Positions 1-5,832 of a DNA stretch of 5,961 nucleotides are shown piece by piece. The position numbers and the translations under genes were made by a program. Every line of letters begins with the position of its first letter. Positions within the stretch are counted from its first letter, which is position 1. The notes beneath the pieces were generated by a model that saw only the letters and a list, made by a program, of their open reading frames with translations, was not told the DNA's origin and did no database searches. This DNA is from an uncultured Mollicutes bacterium (GTDB taxonomy: Bacteria > Bacillota_I > Bacilli_A > Acholeplasmatales > Anaeroplasmataceae), in assembly GCA_947174685.1 (NCBI GenBank), contig CAMWJY010000058.1:1-5961 (forward strand). Direction: 5' to 3'.

Positions 1-371
1 ACATCATTTTTATAGCTTCCAACAATCTCATATCCCATGGCTTGATAAAAATCTTTTCCTTGCCAATTAAAGGTATCTAATCGAATGGTATTGATTCCAA
101 GTGATTTTGCTCTTCTTTCCATTTCCTTAATAAGCATTTTACCATATCCTTTAAGGCGATACCTTTCATCCACATACACCGTAGATACATAAAGTATTTT
201 AAATGCAGTAATACAGGCATCTAGTCCAGCAACTAAAACATCATTGTCCATTATACCTATAGATATGTCTCCATTTAACTTATATTTAATATAAGCTTTA
301 TCATAATTATCTAAAGAAATCTCAAGCTCTTCAATCTGTTCTTCTGTCAAATCAACAATTTTCGTTTCCAT
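1..371 (-). CDS. GNAT-family N-acetyltransferase, C-terminus cut by window edge
   Basis: The first 123 codons of a GNAT acetyltransferase, a family that moves an acetyl group from acetyl-CoA to an amine; the substrate cannot be told. The acetyl-CoA pyrophosphate-binding motif is visible as ERYRLKGYGKMLI (the R-x-x-G-x-G pattern, near residues 65-77), preceded by the strand KILYVSTVYV. The later segment RLDTFNWQGKDFYQAMGYEIVG is the usual GNAT motif B region ending in FYxxxGY. The frame is open to the left edge, so roughly the last 20-30 residues are probably missing. The ATG at 371-369 lies inside the PAP2 gene (20 bp overlap). Its best Shine-Dalgarno is GGAG at 390-387, about 15 nt away, which is rather far, so translation may be coupled to the PAP2 gene. 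An in-frame TTG at 383 is possible but sits too close to that GGAG. The family call is firm; the function is open. Confidence 0.87.
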   Translation of the reverse strand, partial: METKIVDLTEEQIEELEISLDNYDKAYIKYKLNGDISIGIMDNDVLVAGLDACITAFKILYVSTVYVDERYRLKGYGKMLIKEMERRAKSLGINTIRLDTFNWQGKDFYQAMGYEIVGSYKND

Positions 372-1050
372 AATTCTTATCAAGATCTCCATTTTCTTTT
401 TTAGAAGTAAATACTTTATCTAATCCTACAACTAAACTGAATAATCCAAATCCAATAAAGAAGCCTCCTAATACATCTGTCATCCAATGCATAGAGGATA
501 AGATTCTACCAAAAGCTCCCAATGCAATTAACGCAGATAATCCAGCATATGTCAAAATTGTATATAAGCTTTTAGTAGAATATCTCTTTGTTAAACAATA
601 ACCACTTGCGAGTAATATAAATGTAGTTACCATCACATGTGTGGAAGGAAAGGAAGGCTCAGCATCTATGTCAATAAGAGTAGGACGATAATTTACAACG
701 AATACTTTATCAAACAAAATCCATAAAATAATAAGAATTAATACTCCCCCACCAACTAACAAAATATCCTTATCCACTTTAAAAGGATTCTTTCTTTTAA
801 CCAATTGGTACAACCCGTATATAACTAGCCCTCCTAGAAATCCTAAACTAATAAATAAAATAGCATCTGAAAATCCATCCCAGCTTTCTTCATATTCTTC
901 TACTAAAAATAATTTATTAAAGCTATATAATCCTATTTCTCCCTCTATATTTACCTTTTTATCTACAGTAAGTAATAAAATTAAAAGAATAATGAACACT
1001 CCAAGAGAGCATAATCCCATAATTACAAACTTATTGAATACCTTTTTCAT
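352..1050 (-). CDS. PAP2-superfamily membrane phosphatase
   Basis: A 232-residue integral membrane protein with the three PAP2 (type 2 phosphatidic acid phosphatase) signature motifs in order: K115-x6-R122-P123 (KVFVVNYRP), P135-S-T-H138, and R182-x5-H188-x3-D192 (GRILSSMHWMTD). In the family H138 and H188 are the catalytic histidines, with R182 and D192 supporting them. About six hydrophobic segments are visible (roughly 9-28, 60-84, 96-113, 140-154, 165-180, 193-212), with a short charged C-terminal tail. Members dephosphorylate lipid phosphates such as phosphatidic acid, phosphatidylglycerol phosphate or undecaprenyl pyrophosphate; the substrate cannot be read from sequence. AGGGG at 1062-1058 lies 7 nt before the ATG and supports this start. 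It is the first gene of a two-gene unit with the acetyltransferase and diverges from the ABC-F gene. The tail (after residue 215) is hydrophilic and overlaps the next gene's start. Confidence 0.92.
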   Translation of the reverse strand: MKKVFNKFVIMGLCSLGVFIILLILLLTVDKKVNIEGEIGLYSFNKLFLVEEYEESWDGFSDAILFISLGFLGGLVIYGLYQLVKRKNPFKVDKDILLVGGGVLILIILWILFDKVFVVNYRPTLIDIDAEPSFPSTHVMVTTFILLASGYCLTKRYSTKSLYTILTYAGLSALIALGAFGRILSSMHWMTDVLGGFFIGFGLFSLVVGLDKVFTSKKENGDLDKNYGNENC

Positions 1051-1084
1051 AACTCTACCCCTATAAATACTTTACTTTTCTACA

Positions 1085-1112
1085 ATTATAGCATTTTTTA
1101 GACATTTGTCTA
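1085..1112 (-). promoter_or_regulatory. Promoter of the PAP2-GNAT unit
   Basis: Read on the minus strand, TAGACA (1112-1107, five of six matches to the -35 consensus) is followed after 16 nt by a perfect TATAAT (1090-1085). Transcription would start near 1078, giving a leader of about 28 nt that contains the ribosome binding site. The -35 box is one arm of a palindrome, listed separately. Confidence 0.7.
1099..1112. promoter_or_regulatory. Perfect 14-bp palindrome over the PAP2 promoter -35, candidate operator
   Basis: The sequence TAGACATTTGTCTA consists of two 6-bp arms, TAGACA and TGTCTA, around a TT centre. It covers the whole -35 box and half of the spacer of the PAP2 promoter, which is where a repressor dimer would block RNA polymerase. 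Its core GACA-N2-TGTC fits the general shape of operators bound by winged-helix repressors of the BlaI/CopY type (KACANNYGTM), but the flanks do not fit the longer consensus. No regulator gene is in the window, so the identity of the binding protein is unknown. Confidence 0.45.
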
Positions 1113-1135
1113 CATTTATTTTCCGCCTTTACTTA

Positions 1136-1164
1136 TTGCAATTATATGCATTCTATATTATAAT
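1136..1164 (+). promoter_or_regulatory. Promoter of the ABC-F gene
   Basis: TTGCAA (1136-1141, four of six -35 positions) and a perfect TATAAT (1159-1164) are separated by 17 nt. The start point would be near 1171, leaving a leader of about 98 nt before the ABC-F start codon. The promoter sits back to back with the PAP2 promoter; their -35 boxes are 23 bp apart. Confidence 0.6.
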
Positions 1165-1194
1165 TTAATTTAGAGAAAGGGGTGCTGATTCGCC

Positions 1195-1206
1195 ATGAAA
1201 AATTAA
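1195..1206 (+). CDS. Possible three-codon leader ORF (MKN) upstream of the ABC-F gene
   Basis: ATG AAA AAT TAA follows a purine-rich stretch AAAGGGGTG (1176-1184) that can pair with the 16S anti-Shine-Dalgarno (one G-U wobble, one mismatch), with 10 nt between. A strong-looking ribosome site feeding such a short ORF is what is seen in leaders of inducible resistance genes, where a drug-stalled ribosome changes the folding downstream. The same GGTG can also pair with CGCC (1191-1194), just before the ATG. This is an inference from layout; the ORF is too short to be judged by sequence alone. Confidence 0.3.
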   Translation: MKN

Positions 1207-1242
1207 GCCAATAAGTTATGCTAAGAATTATAGTTTTAAAAT

Positions 1243-1260
1243 GTCTCATGGAAATGAGGT
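1243..1260 (+). promoter_or_regulatory. Hairpin that covers the ABC-F ribosome binding site
   Basis: CTCAT (1245-1249) pairs perfectly with ATGAG (1254-1258) across the tetraloop GGAA, which is of the stable GNRA class. Two G-U pairs (1244 with 1259, 1243 with 1260) can extend the stem to 7 bp. The 3' arm contains most of the Shine-Dalgarno GAGGTG (1256-1261) of the ABC-F gene, so the folded form should reduce initiation at 1269. The base pairing is read directly; a regulatory role is inference. Confidence 0.45.
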
Positions 1261-1268
1261 GTTTTGAT

Positions 1269-2819
1269 ATGAAATTTAATGATATAACATTAGAGTTAAA
1301 AAATGGAAGGAAAATTGTAAAGAATTTAACCTTCACTTTGAACAATAATGATAAATTAGCAATTATTGGTGAAGAGGGTAATGGTAAATCCACTCTTTTA
1401 AAATACGTTTATGATAAAAATTTAATAGAGAGCTATTGTTATTATAGTGGAACTACGGATATTTCTAAAGAACACATTGGTTATTTAGAACAATCCTTAA
1501 ATATCTCCTGGTCTTCCTATGGGGCTTTAGATTATATGATTACGCCTAATGTAGGAGAATATCCCGAGTATGAACTTTATAATAAGATATATCAAATTGA
1601 GACGTTATTTAAAACCTATAATTTAAATCTTAGCATATTAACCGAAAATCAAATCATACAAACCTTATCTGGTGGTGAAAAAATTAAGCTACAACTGATA
1701 AAGCTTTTAATTCGTGAACCAGATCTCATCTTATTAGATGAGCCGACTAATGATATCGATTTAGATACTATTCTACTTTTAGAGAGCTTCATAAAATCAA
1801 CCTCTACTCCTATCATCTTTGTTAGCCATGATGAAGAATTATTATCTCATACTGCAAATATCATCTTACATTTAGAACAAATCAAAAGAAAAACGGAAAT
1901 GAAATTTACCTATTTAAAAACAGATTATTCTTCTTATATTGATTTGAGAACAAGATCACTTATTCAGCAAAATAAGGATGCATATCGAACAAGAAAGGAA
2001 AAGGAAGAAAAAAGACAAAACCTAATGCATCAGCATCTTCTCGTTGAAAACGACTTAGATAGAGCTGTTAGACAACCTGGATGGGGTAGTGTTCTTGCCA
2101 AGAAAATGAAAAACGTAAAAGCAATGGAAAAAAAGCTAGAGAAAATGCCTGTTGTAGATTATGCTCAGCCTGAAGAGGCAATTAATGTCTTCTTTAATCC
2201 TGATGTGAAATTTCCCAATGGTAAAATTTTAGTTGAATTCAAGGACTTGACTTTATCCGTTGAAGATAGAGTTCTCTTCTCTTCTATAAGTCTTAAGCTT
2301 GTAGGTCCTAAGCATATTTGCTTTATAGGTAAAAATGGCTGTGGTAAAACAACATTAATGCGTCATATCTATCAAGAACTTAAAAACAGAACAGATATCA
2401 AATTAGGATATATGCCTCAAAGCTATGAGGACGAATTGAACTTAGAGCTTACACCTGTAGAGTATTTACAAACCTTTATGGGGTATGATAAAGAAATTAA
2501 GGGTCGAATTATGTCTTGTTTAGCAGCAATGAATTTTCAAGCCTTTGAAATGGAGAATAAAATACTAGATCTTTCTGGTGGACAAAAGGCTAAGTTATTT
2601 TTAATTAAAATGATTCTATTAGAATATAATGTTCTATTACTAGATGAGCCTACAAGAAATTTATCTCCATTATCTAACCCTGTAATTAGAAGCATCCTTA
2701 AGAACTATAAAGGAGCTATTATCGCAGTTTCACATGATAGAAAATTTCTTAGTGAAGTTGCAGAAGAAATATATGAGCTAAATGAAGCTGGTATTCATTT
2801 AAAAACTGAATTTATTTAA
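1269..2819 (+). CDS. ABC-F family ATPase (ribosome-associated, possible antibiotic-protection factor)
   Basis: A 516-residue soluble protein with two ABC ATPase domains and no membrane segment, the ABC-F layout. Domain 1: Walker A GEEGNGKST (34-42), signature LSGGEK (133-138), Walker B LILLDEP with E158, then EPTNDID, and VSHD (185-188). A charged linker (about 205-310) includes KEKEEKRQ and RQPGWGSVLAKKMK, probably the helical arm that reaches the ribosomal P-site/peptidyl transferase region in this family. Domain 2: Walker A GKNGCGKTT (354-362), LSGGQK (435-440), VLLLDEP (455-461), VSHD (487-490). Domain 2 has TRNLS where the family usually has TNHLD. I chose ATG 1269 because GAGGTG (1256-1261) lies 7 nt upstream; the frame stays open to an ATG at 1218, but that start has no ribosome site. 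ABC-F proteins either support translation or dislodge ribosome-bound antibiotics; sequence alone does not decide which. Confidence 0.9.
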   Translation: MKFNDITLELKNGRKIVKNLTFTLNNNDKLAIIGEEGNGKSTLLKYVYDKNLIESYCYYSGTTDISKEHIGYLEQSLNISWSSYGALDYMITPNVGEYPEYELYNKIYQIETLFKTYNLNLSILTENQIIQTLSGGEKIKLQLIKLLIREPDLILLDEPTNDIDLDTILLLESFIKSTSTPIIFVSHDEELLSHTANIILHLEQIKRKTEMKFTYLKTDYSSYIDLRTRSLIQQNKDAYRTRKEKEEKRQNLMHQHLLVENDLDRAVRQPGWGSVLAKKMKNVKAMEKKLEKMPVVDYAQPEEAINVFFNPDVKFPNGKILVEFKDLTLSVEDRVLFSSISLKLVGPKHICFIGKNGCGKTTLMRHIYQELKNRTDIKLGYMPQSYEDELNLELTPVEYLQTFMGYDKEIKGRIMSCLAAMNFQAFEMENKILDLSGGQKAKLFLIKMILLEYNVLLLDEPTRNLSPLSNPVIRSILKNYKGAIIAVSHDRKFLSEVAEEIYELNEAGIHLKTEFI

Positions 2820-2823
2820 AACA

Positions 2824-2858
2824 AAAAAGCCCCAAACCGAGAAATTTTGGGACTTTTT
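2824..2858. terminator. Bidirectional intrinsic terminator between the ABC-F gene and rpsI
   Basis: AAAAAG (2824-2829) pairs with CTTTTT (2853-2858) and CCCAAA (2831-2836) with TTTGGG (2846-2851), with a single C-A mismatch between them and a 9-nt loop. The A-run on one side and T-run on the other give a T tail in both directions. It begins 5 nt after the ABC-F stop and lies about 30 nt beyond the rpsI stop, so both convergent transcripts could end here. Confidence 0.85.
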
Positions 2859-2890
2859 CATTATTTTTATACAATTTCCAATATGCAAAA

Positions 2891-3289
2891 TTAACGCTTT
2901 GAGAATTGTGGAGCACGTCTTGCTTTCTTTAAACCATACTTCTTACGCTCTTTACAACGTGAATCACGTGTAATTAAGCCTGCAGGTTTTAAGATGGCAC
3001 GATACTCTGGATTAACTTCCATTAATGCACGAGCGATACCTAAACGGATAGCTCCTGCTTGACCTGTTAAACCTCCACCATAAACGTTAACTAAAACATC
3101 AAACTTATTAGTTGTTTCTGTAGCCTCAAGTGGTTGTAGTACATCTAGACGAATTGCTGCTGAAGGAATATATTCCTCAAATGAACGACCATTTACAGTA
3201 ATTGTTCCTTTGCCTGAGCGTAAATATACTCTAGCAACTGAACTTTTACGACGACCTGTTCCATGATATTGAACTAAATTCTTTGCCAT
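2891..3289 (-). CDS. rpsI: 30S ribosomal protein S9 (uS9)
   Basis: A 132-residue protein, close to the usual 130, colinear with bacterial S9 along its whole length. Recognisable parts are the N-terminal GTGRRKSSVARVYL, the family signature GGGLTGQAGAIRLGIARAL in the middle, and the basic tail ERKKYGLKKARRAPQFSKR. In the 30S head the C-terminal KR of S9 reaches the P-site tRNA anticodon stem-loop; that ending is intact here. AGGAGG (3304-3299) lies 9 nt before the ATG. The gene follows rplM by 16 nt and shares its promoter, the standard bacterial rplM-rpsI arrangement. Nothing unusual is seen, and the transcript ends at the bidirectional hairpin at 2824-2858. Confidence 0.98.
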   Translation of the reverse strand: MAKNLVQYHGTGRRKSSVARVYLRSGKGTITVNGRSFEEYIPSAAIRLDVLQPLEATETTNKFDVLVNVYGGGLTGQAGAIRLGIARALMEVNPEYRAILKPAGLITRDSRCKERKKYGLKKARRAPQFSKR

Positions 3290-3305
3290 TAACCTTTTCC
3301 TCCTA

Positions 3306-3743
3306 TTAAGCCTTTACTACGAATTCTACTGGTTTTTGTGCAGCATGTGGATGTGTTGCTGAAGCATACACATACAATTGCTTTCTCATTTGATCTCCTA
3401 ACTTAGTATGTGGAAGCATACCATAGATTGCATGCTCTACCATTCTAGTAGGATACTTTGCCATCACAGTCTCAGCAGTAAGTGTTCTTAAACCACCATT
3501 GTACTCAGAGTGATTGTGATAAAGCTTATCTTGCCACTTATGGCCAGTTAATACGACTTTGTCAGCGTTAATTACGATGACATTATCTCCGCAGTTTACA
3601 TGTGGAGTATAAATTGGTTTATGCTTTCCTCTTAATAGAGAAGCTACTACAGTTGCTAAACGTCCTAATGTTAAACCAGCTGCATCTACAACATACCAAT
3701 CATGTTGTACAGTTTGATTGTTTGCCATGAATGTATTATTCAT
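3306..3743 (-). CDS. rplM: 50S ribosomal protein L13 (uL13)
   Basis: A 145-residue protein of normal length for L13, an early-assembly 23S rRNA-binding protein of the large subunit. Family landmarks are DWYVVDAAGLTLGRLAT, LLRGKHKPIYTPHVNCGDNVIVINADK, and GMLPHTKLGDQMRKQLYVYA, followed by HPHAAQKP near the end. The ATG at 3743 has a full AGGAGG (3757-3752) 8 nt upstream; an internal in-frame ATG five codons on (MANNQTV) has no ribosome site. It is the first gene of the rplM-rpsI pair, transcribed from the promoter at 3846-3818 through a structured leader of about 68 nt. In family members the leader is thought to mediate autoregulation by L13. Confidence 0.98.
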   Translation of the reverse strand: MNNTFMANNQTVQHDWYVVDAAGLTLGRLATVVASLLRGKHKPIYTPHVNCGDNVIVINADKVVLTGHKWQDKLYHNHSEYNGGLRTLTAETVMAKYPTRMVEHAIYGMLPHTKLGDQMRKQLYVYASATHPHAAQKPVEFVVKA

Positions 3744-3811
3744 TGTTTGTTCCTCCTAAATTATATTCATAATATAGGGCAATCGTGGATAATTGCTTTA
3801 AAAATGTACCA
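3744..3811 (-). ncRNA. Structured 5' leader of rplM, probably the L13 leader of Bacillota
   Basis: The predicted leader RNA contains two hairpins. The first is GCAAT, an 8-nt loop TATCCACG, then ATTGC (3796-3779); a T-G pair can add one step. The second is TATATT, loop ATG, AATATA (3776-3762), directly before AGGAGG. A CC just before the second hairpin could pair with the first GG of the ribosome site, hiding it. A ribosomal-protein leader upstream of rplM-rpsI is an established class in low-GC Gram-positives (L13 leader). Position, size and two-hairpin form fit, but I have not matched it to the family's covariance model. Confidence 0.6.
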
Positions 3812-3817
3812 ATCAAT

Positions 3818-3846
3818 ATTTTATAAAATTTCGCTATTTTTGTCAA
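3818..3846 (-). promoter_or_regulatory. Promoter of the rplM-rpsI operon
   Basis: On the minus strand a perfect TTGACA (3846-3841) is followed after exactly 17 nt by TAAAAT (3823-3818, five of six). The start point should be near 3811. This is the strongest-looking promoter in the window, as expected for ribosomal protein genes. Confidence 0.85.
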
Positions 3847-3918
3847 GCATTTTTTATAGTTTCAAAGTTCACGCAACATACAATTAAAAATGCTATCTTT
3901 TTCAAAAAAAATTAATAT

Positions 3919-3960
3919 AAAAAAGCAAATACTCTCCTAATCTATTAGGATGATATTTGC
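3919..3960 (-). terminator. Intrinsic terminator of the zinc-ribbon protein gene
   Basis: Read on the minus strand, GCAAATA (3960-3954) pairs with TATTTGC (3931-3925), and inside it CCTAAT (3949-3944) with ATTAGG (3941-3936). A 4-nt internal loop separates the two stems. The hairpin is followed directly by six T (3924-3919). It lies about 41 nt past the stop of the zinc-ribbon gene and should insulate it from the rplM promoter downstream. Confidence 0.85.
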
Positions 3961-4001
3961 CATTTTCTAAAATGTAATATATCTTGTGTTAGAATTTCAA
4001 A

Positions 4002-4319
4002 TTATCTTGTATGCATAAGTGTAGTTATAGCTATTACATAAATAATAACAGAAATAACACTTATAACAGCACCTACAATCACAGAAATTAAAGCACCCTT
4101 TCCAGCAGACTTTGCACGTCTAGGATAGGTCTCATTCCATAAAACAAATAAAATTAAACCTGCAAGTGGAACAAAATATCCTAATACTGCATATAAAAGT
4201 GTTGATTCATTTGGGTCTTCTAAAACTTTATTTTTAGGAGATGCCACACTACATCCACACTTCACACATACAACAGCTTCATCGTTTAATTGTTCCCCAC
4301 AATGACTACAATATTTCAT
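4002..4319 (-). CDS. Small zinc-ribbon membrane protein
   Basis: A 105-residue protein with an N-terminal zinc ribbon, C4-x2-C7 and C18-x2-C21 (KYCSHCGEQL, VVCVKCGC), a short polar linker, and two hydrophobic segments (about 40-61 and 76-100). Between them lies a conserved-looking loop WNETYPRRAKSAGKGA, a pattern I associate with small zinc-ribbon membrane proteins of Bacillota whose function is not established. The four cysteines should bind one zinc ion on the cytoplasmic side if the N-terminus stays inside, as the lack of a signal peptide suggests. GGAGG (4330-4326) lies 6 nt before the ATG. It has its own promoter (4381-4352) and terminator (3960-3919), so it is probably monocistronic, though I see no terminator shielding it from the mscS unit upstream. 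Confidence 0.85.
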   Translation of the reverse strand: MKYCSHCGEQLNDEAVVCVKCGCSVASPKNKVLEDPNESTLLYAVLGYFVPLAGLILFVLWNETYPRRAKSAGKGALISVIVGAVISVISVIIYVIAITTLMHTR

Positions 4320-4351
4320 AATAAACCTCCACGCATTCTTATTTTAATATT

Positions 4352-4381
4352 ATTATACAGCATAGTATACTTAATAGTCAA
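4352..4381 (-). promoter_or_regulatory. Promoter of the zinc-ribbon protein gene
   Basis: On the minus strand TTGACT (4381-4376, five of six) and a perfect TATAAT (4357-4352) are 18 nt apart. The spacer contains the 8-bp palindrome AGTATACT, which is too short to call an operator. The start point would be near 4345, about 25 nt before the ATG. Confidence 0.7.
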
Positions 4382-4434
4382 GAAACCGCCTGAGCTTAAG
4401 TATAAGGATCCTAGCCATCTCTTGCAATTAATAA

Positions 4435-4881
4435 TTATACTTTTTGCTCTGATTTTTCAATGATTCTTACAAAAATAGAGAAAAACTCTAAAAATAACAA
4501 CACAAATACAAACACCATATAGGTAATAGAGTAGGGATCCTTAGCTAAAGCAACCTCTTCTACTTCAAATAAATTGCCAATATGAATCATTAAAAGTATC
4601 ACACAACAAGAGATTACTCTTATAAAATACATCACAATCCAAATGATTTTAACCTCTTTGCCTTTATCAATTATAATAAATCCTCTTTTTTTATTGATAA
4701 CGTGAAATACAACATGATAAATAAATACAATTCCTAGATGAACTAAAAATGAAATAATAAAGTAATAAAGATTACGCACATATATGAATTGAGCTAAAGT
4801 CAGAATTGTTAGCAAAAATGTTATACAGGATAATATGATATTACATATACGATGTATTTTTCTTAAAGCTTCATTTGTCAT
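4435..4881 (-). CDS. Four-helix membrane protein of unknown function
   Basis: I do not recognise a family. The 148-residue product is strongly hydrophobic, with four likely membrane helices at about 13-34, 38-60, 78-101 and 119-140. A basic loop follows helix 2 (NKKRGFIIIDKGKEVK) and an acidic loop lies between helices 3 and 4 (LFEVEEVALAKDP). The charge pattern suggests both ends and the basic loop are cytoplasmic. There is no signal peptide or catalytic motif. The ATG at 4881 overlaps the end of the lipoprotein gene by 11 bp, an in-frame TAA sits nine bases upstream, and the only purine-rich site (AAGGA) is about 16 nt or more away. Translation is therefore probably coupled to the lipoprotein gene. 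No clear terminator follows. Confidence 0.78.
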   Translation of the reverse strand: MTNEALRKIHRICNIILSCITFLLTILTLAQFIYVRNLYYFIISFLVHLGIVFIYHVVFHVINKKRGFIIIDKGKEVKIIWIVMYFIRVISCCVILLMIHIGNLFEVEEVALAKDPYSITYMVFVFVLLFLEFFSIFVRIIEKSEQKV

Positions 4882-5830
4882 ACTTTGTTATACTGTATTC
4901 CTTATAATTTATTTTCTCTTCTTCTGTAAGCTCTTTAACTTCAAAGTAATCATACTTCAATTTCAAATCTACCTTAAGCTTAGCCTTTTCCACTTTGACT
5001 GTACTAGATAGATACTTTTCAACATATTCATTTTCTAAAATCATAGAAATAATGTCGTTAGCTTCAAACTCTAATCGAATAGGAAGAAGATTTACACAAG
5101 AAATTTCCATCTCAATAGTTAGCTTCAAATCTGTATCTAATTCTTTAAATATTTGATTTGCAGGAACCTGCAAGCGTAAAGTAAAGGAATCCTTTGTAGT
5201 TTTACTAATTGTGATGTTGTAAGAATCAATCACTTCATTGTATTCAGGTATAAAATCCAAAGGATTGTAATACTTCATCAAATCTATAGATGAGGAGATT
5301 ATCGTTTTATACTGACTTGTTATCTCTTGAATGTTGATTTTATTCTTTAAAGAAAGACGATTGCTTCCTTCTTCTAGATTCCCCTTTACAAACATAAAAG
5401 CATCATCATTAACAAAACCTACAGAAAGCTTATTTTTAGTATTTAATGATAAGCTATCAGAATCTGTATTTGTAAAGCCATCTAATATTACATTTCCACT
5501 CATTCTATATTTCTTTAAATTCGCAATAGCATCTAAATTAAGCGTATATCCTAAATCTATAGTCCTTACCTCTTGATTAGTAATCACAACCTTACCTTCA
5601 AGTTCAGTTATCAAATCAATAGAAACTCCATTAAATTTAGAATTTATCTTGACCTTATTTAATTTGTCAAATATCTCCTTCACTTCATCCAGATGATCTG
5701 TTTTAGTGATTTGGTAGCTTACCTCTTCTTGATTTTCATCTATAAAGATAATTTCTGCAGGTGTCTCTTTAGGAGCACAACTACAAAATAAACAAAATAT
5801 CAGCAAGAAGGGTAGTAATATTTTTTTCAT
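4871..5830 (-). CDS. Putative lipoprotein of unknown function
   Basis: A 319-residue protein starting MKKILLPFLLIFCLFCSCAPK: a short basic start, a hydrophobic core, and a lipobox-like end with C18 as the probable lipidated cysteine (S at -1, C at -2, F at -3; the F is less usual). The mature part is polar, with many alternating hydrophobic/polar stretches such as INSKFNGVSIDLITELEGKVVI, suggesting a mainly beta-strand fold exposed on the outer face of the membrane. I recognise no domain or catalytic motif. AAGGAG (5841-5836) lies 5 nt before the ATG and overlaps the end of the mscS-like gene, whose stop is 2 nt upstream. The tight packing with the channel gene and the membrane gene at 4435-4881 suggests one transcript. 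The C-terminus (EEEKINYKEYSITKYDK) is charged. Confidence 0.85.
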   Translation of the reverse strand: MKKILLPFLLIFCLFCSCAPKETPAEIIFIDENQEEVSYQITKTDHLDEVKEIFDKLNKVKINSKFNGVSIDLITELEGKVVITNQEVRTIDLGYTLNLDAIANLKKYRMSGNVILDGFTNTDSDSLSLNTKNKLSVGFVNDDAFMFVKGNLEEGSNRLSLKNKINIQEITSQYKTIISSSIDLMKYYNPLDFIPEYNEVIDSYNITISKTTKDSFTLRLQVPANQIFKELDTDLKLTIEMEISCVNLLPIRLEFEANDIISMILENEYVEKYLSSTVKVEKAKLKVDLKLKYDYFEVKELTEEEKINYKEYSITKYDK

Positions 5831-5832
5831 AA

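Noticed and set aside
1176..1206. GGGGTGCTGATT in the ABC-F leader recalls the GGGGUGC of TPP riboswitches
   Set aside because: The other conserved TPP parts (CUGAGA and the ACCC...GAACCUGAU segment) are absent, and the downstream gene is not a thiamine gene.
1218..1268. In-frame extension of the ABC-F protein by 17 residues from an ATG at 1218
   Set aside because: No Shine-Dalgarno precedes 1218, whereas GAGGTG sits 7 nt before ATG 1269, and the protein from 1269 begins with the normal first strand of an ABC domain (MKFNDITLEL).
1142..1393. Open frame of 83 codons on the minus strand across the ABC-F leader and start
   Set aside because: It is antisense to the clear ABC-F N-terminus (including its Walker A), has no ribosome site and no recognisable protein features.
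3702..3887. Open frame of 61 codons on the plus strand over the rplM start and promoter
   Set aside because: It is antisense to the rplM ribosome site, leader and promoter, with no ribosome site of its own and no protein features.
3847..3918. Spacer between the zinc-ribbon gene terminator and the rplM promoter
   Set aside because: It is AT-rich with A-runs but shows no ORF, hairpin or repeat I can support; the A/T runs could be an UP-element for the rplM promoter, but that is not distinguishable from base composition.
4382..4434. Search for a terminator after the four-helix membrane protein gene (palindrome AGGATCCT near 4405-4412)
   Set aside because: The palindrome is only 8 bp with no loop and no T-run follows it; I found no hairpin that would work as an intrinsic terminator.
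5331..5576. Open frame of 81 codons on the plus strand inside the lipoprotein gene
   Set aside because: It is fully antisense to the lipoprotein gene, which has a signal peptide, a good ribosome site and operon context; the plus frame has none of these.
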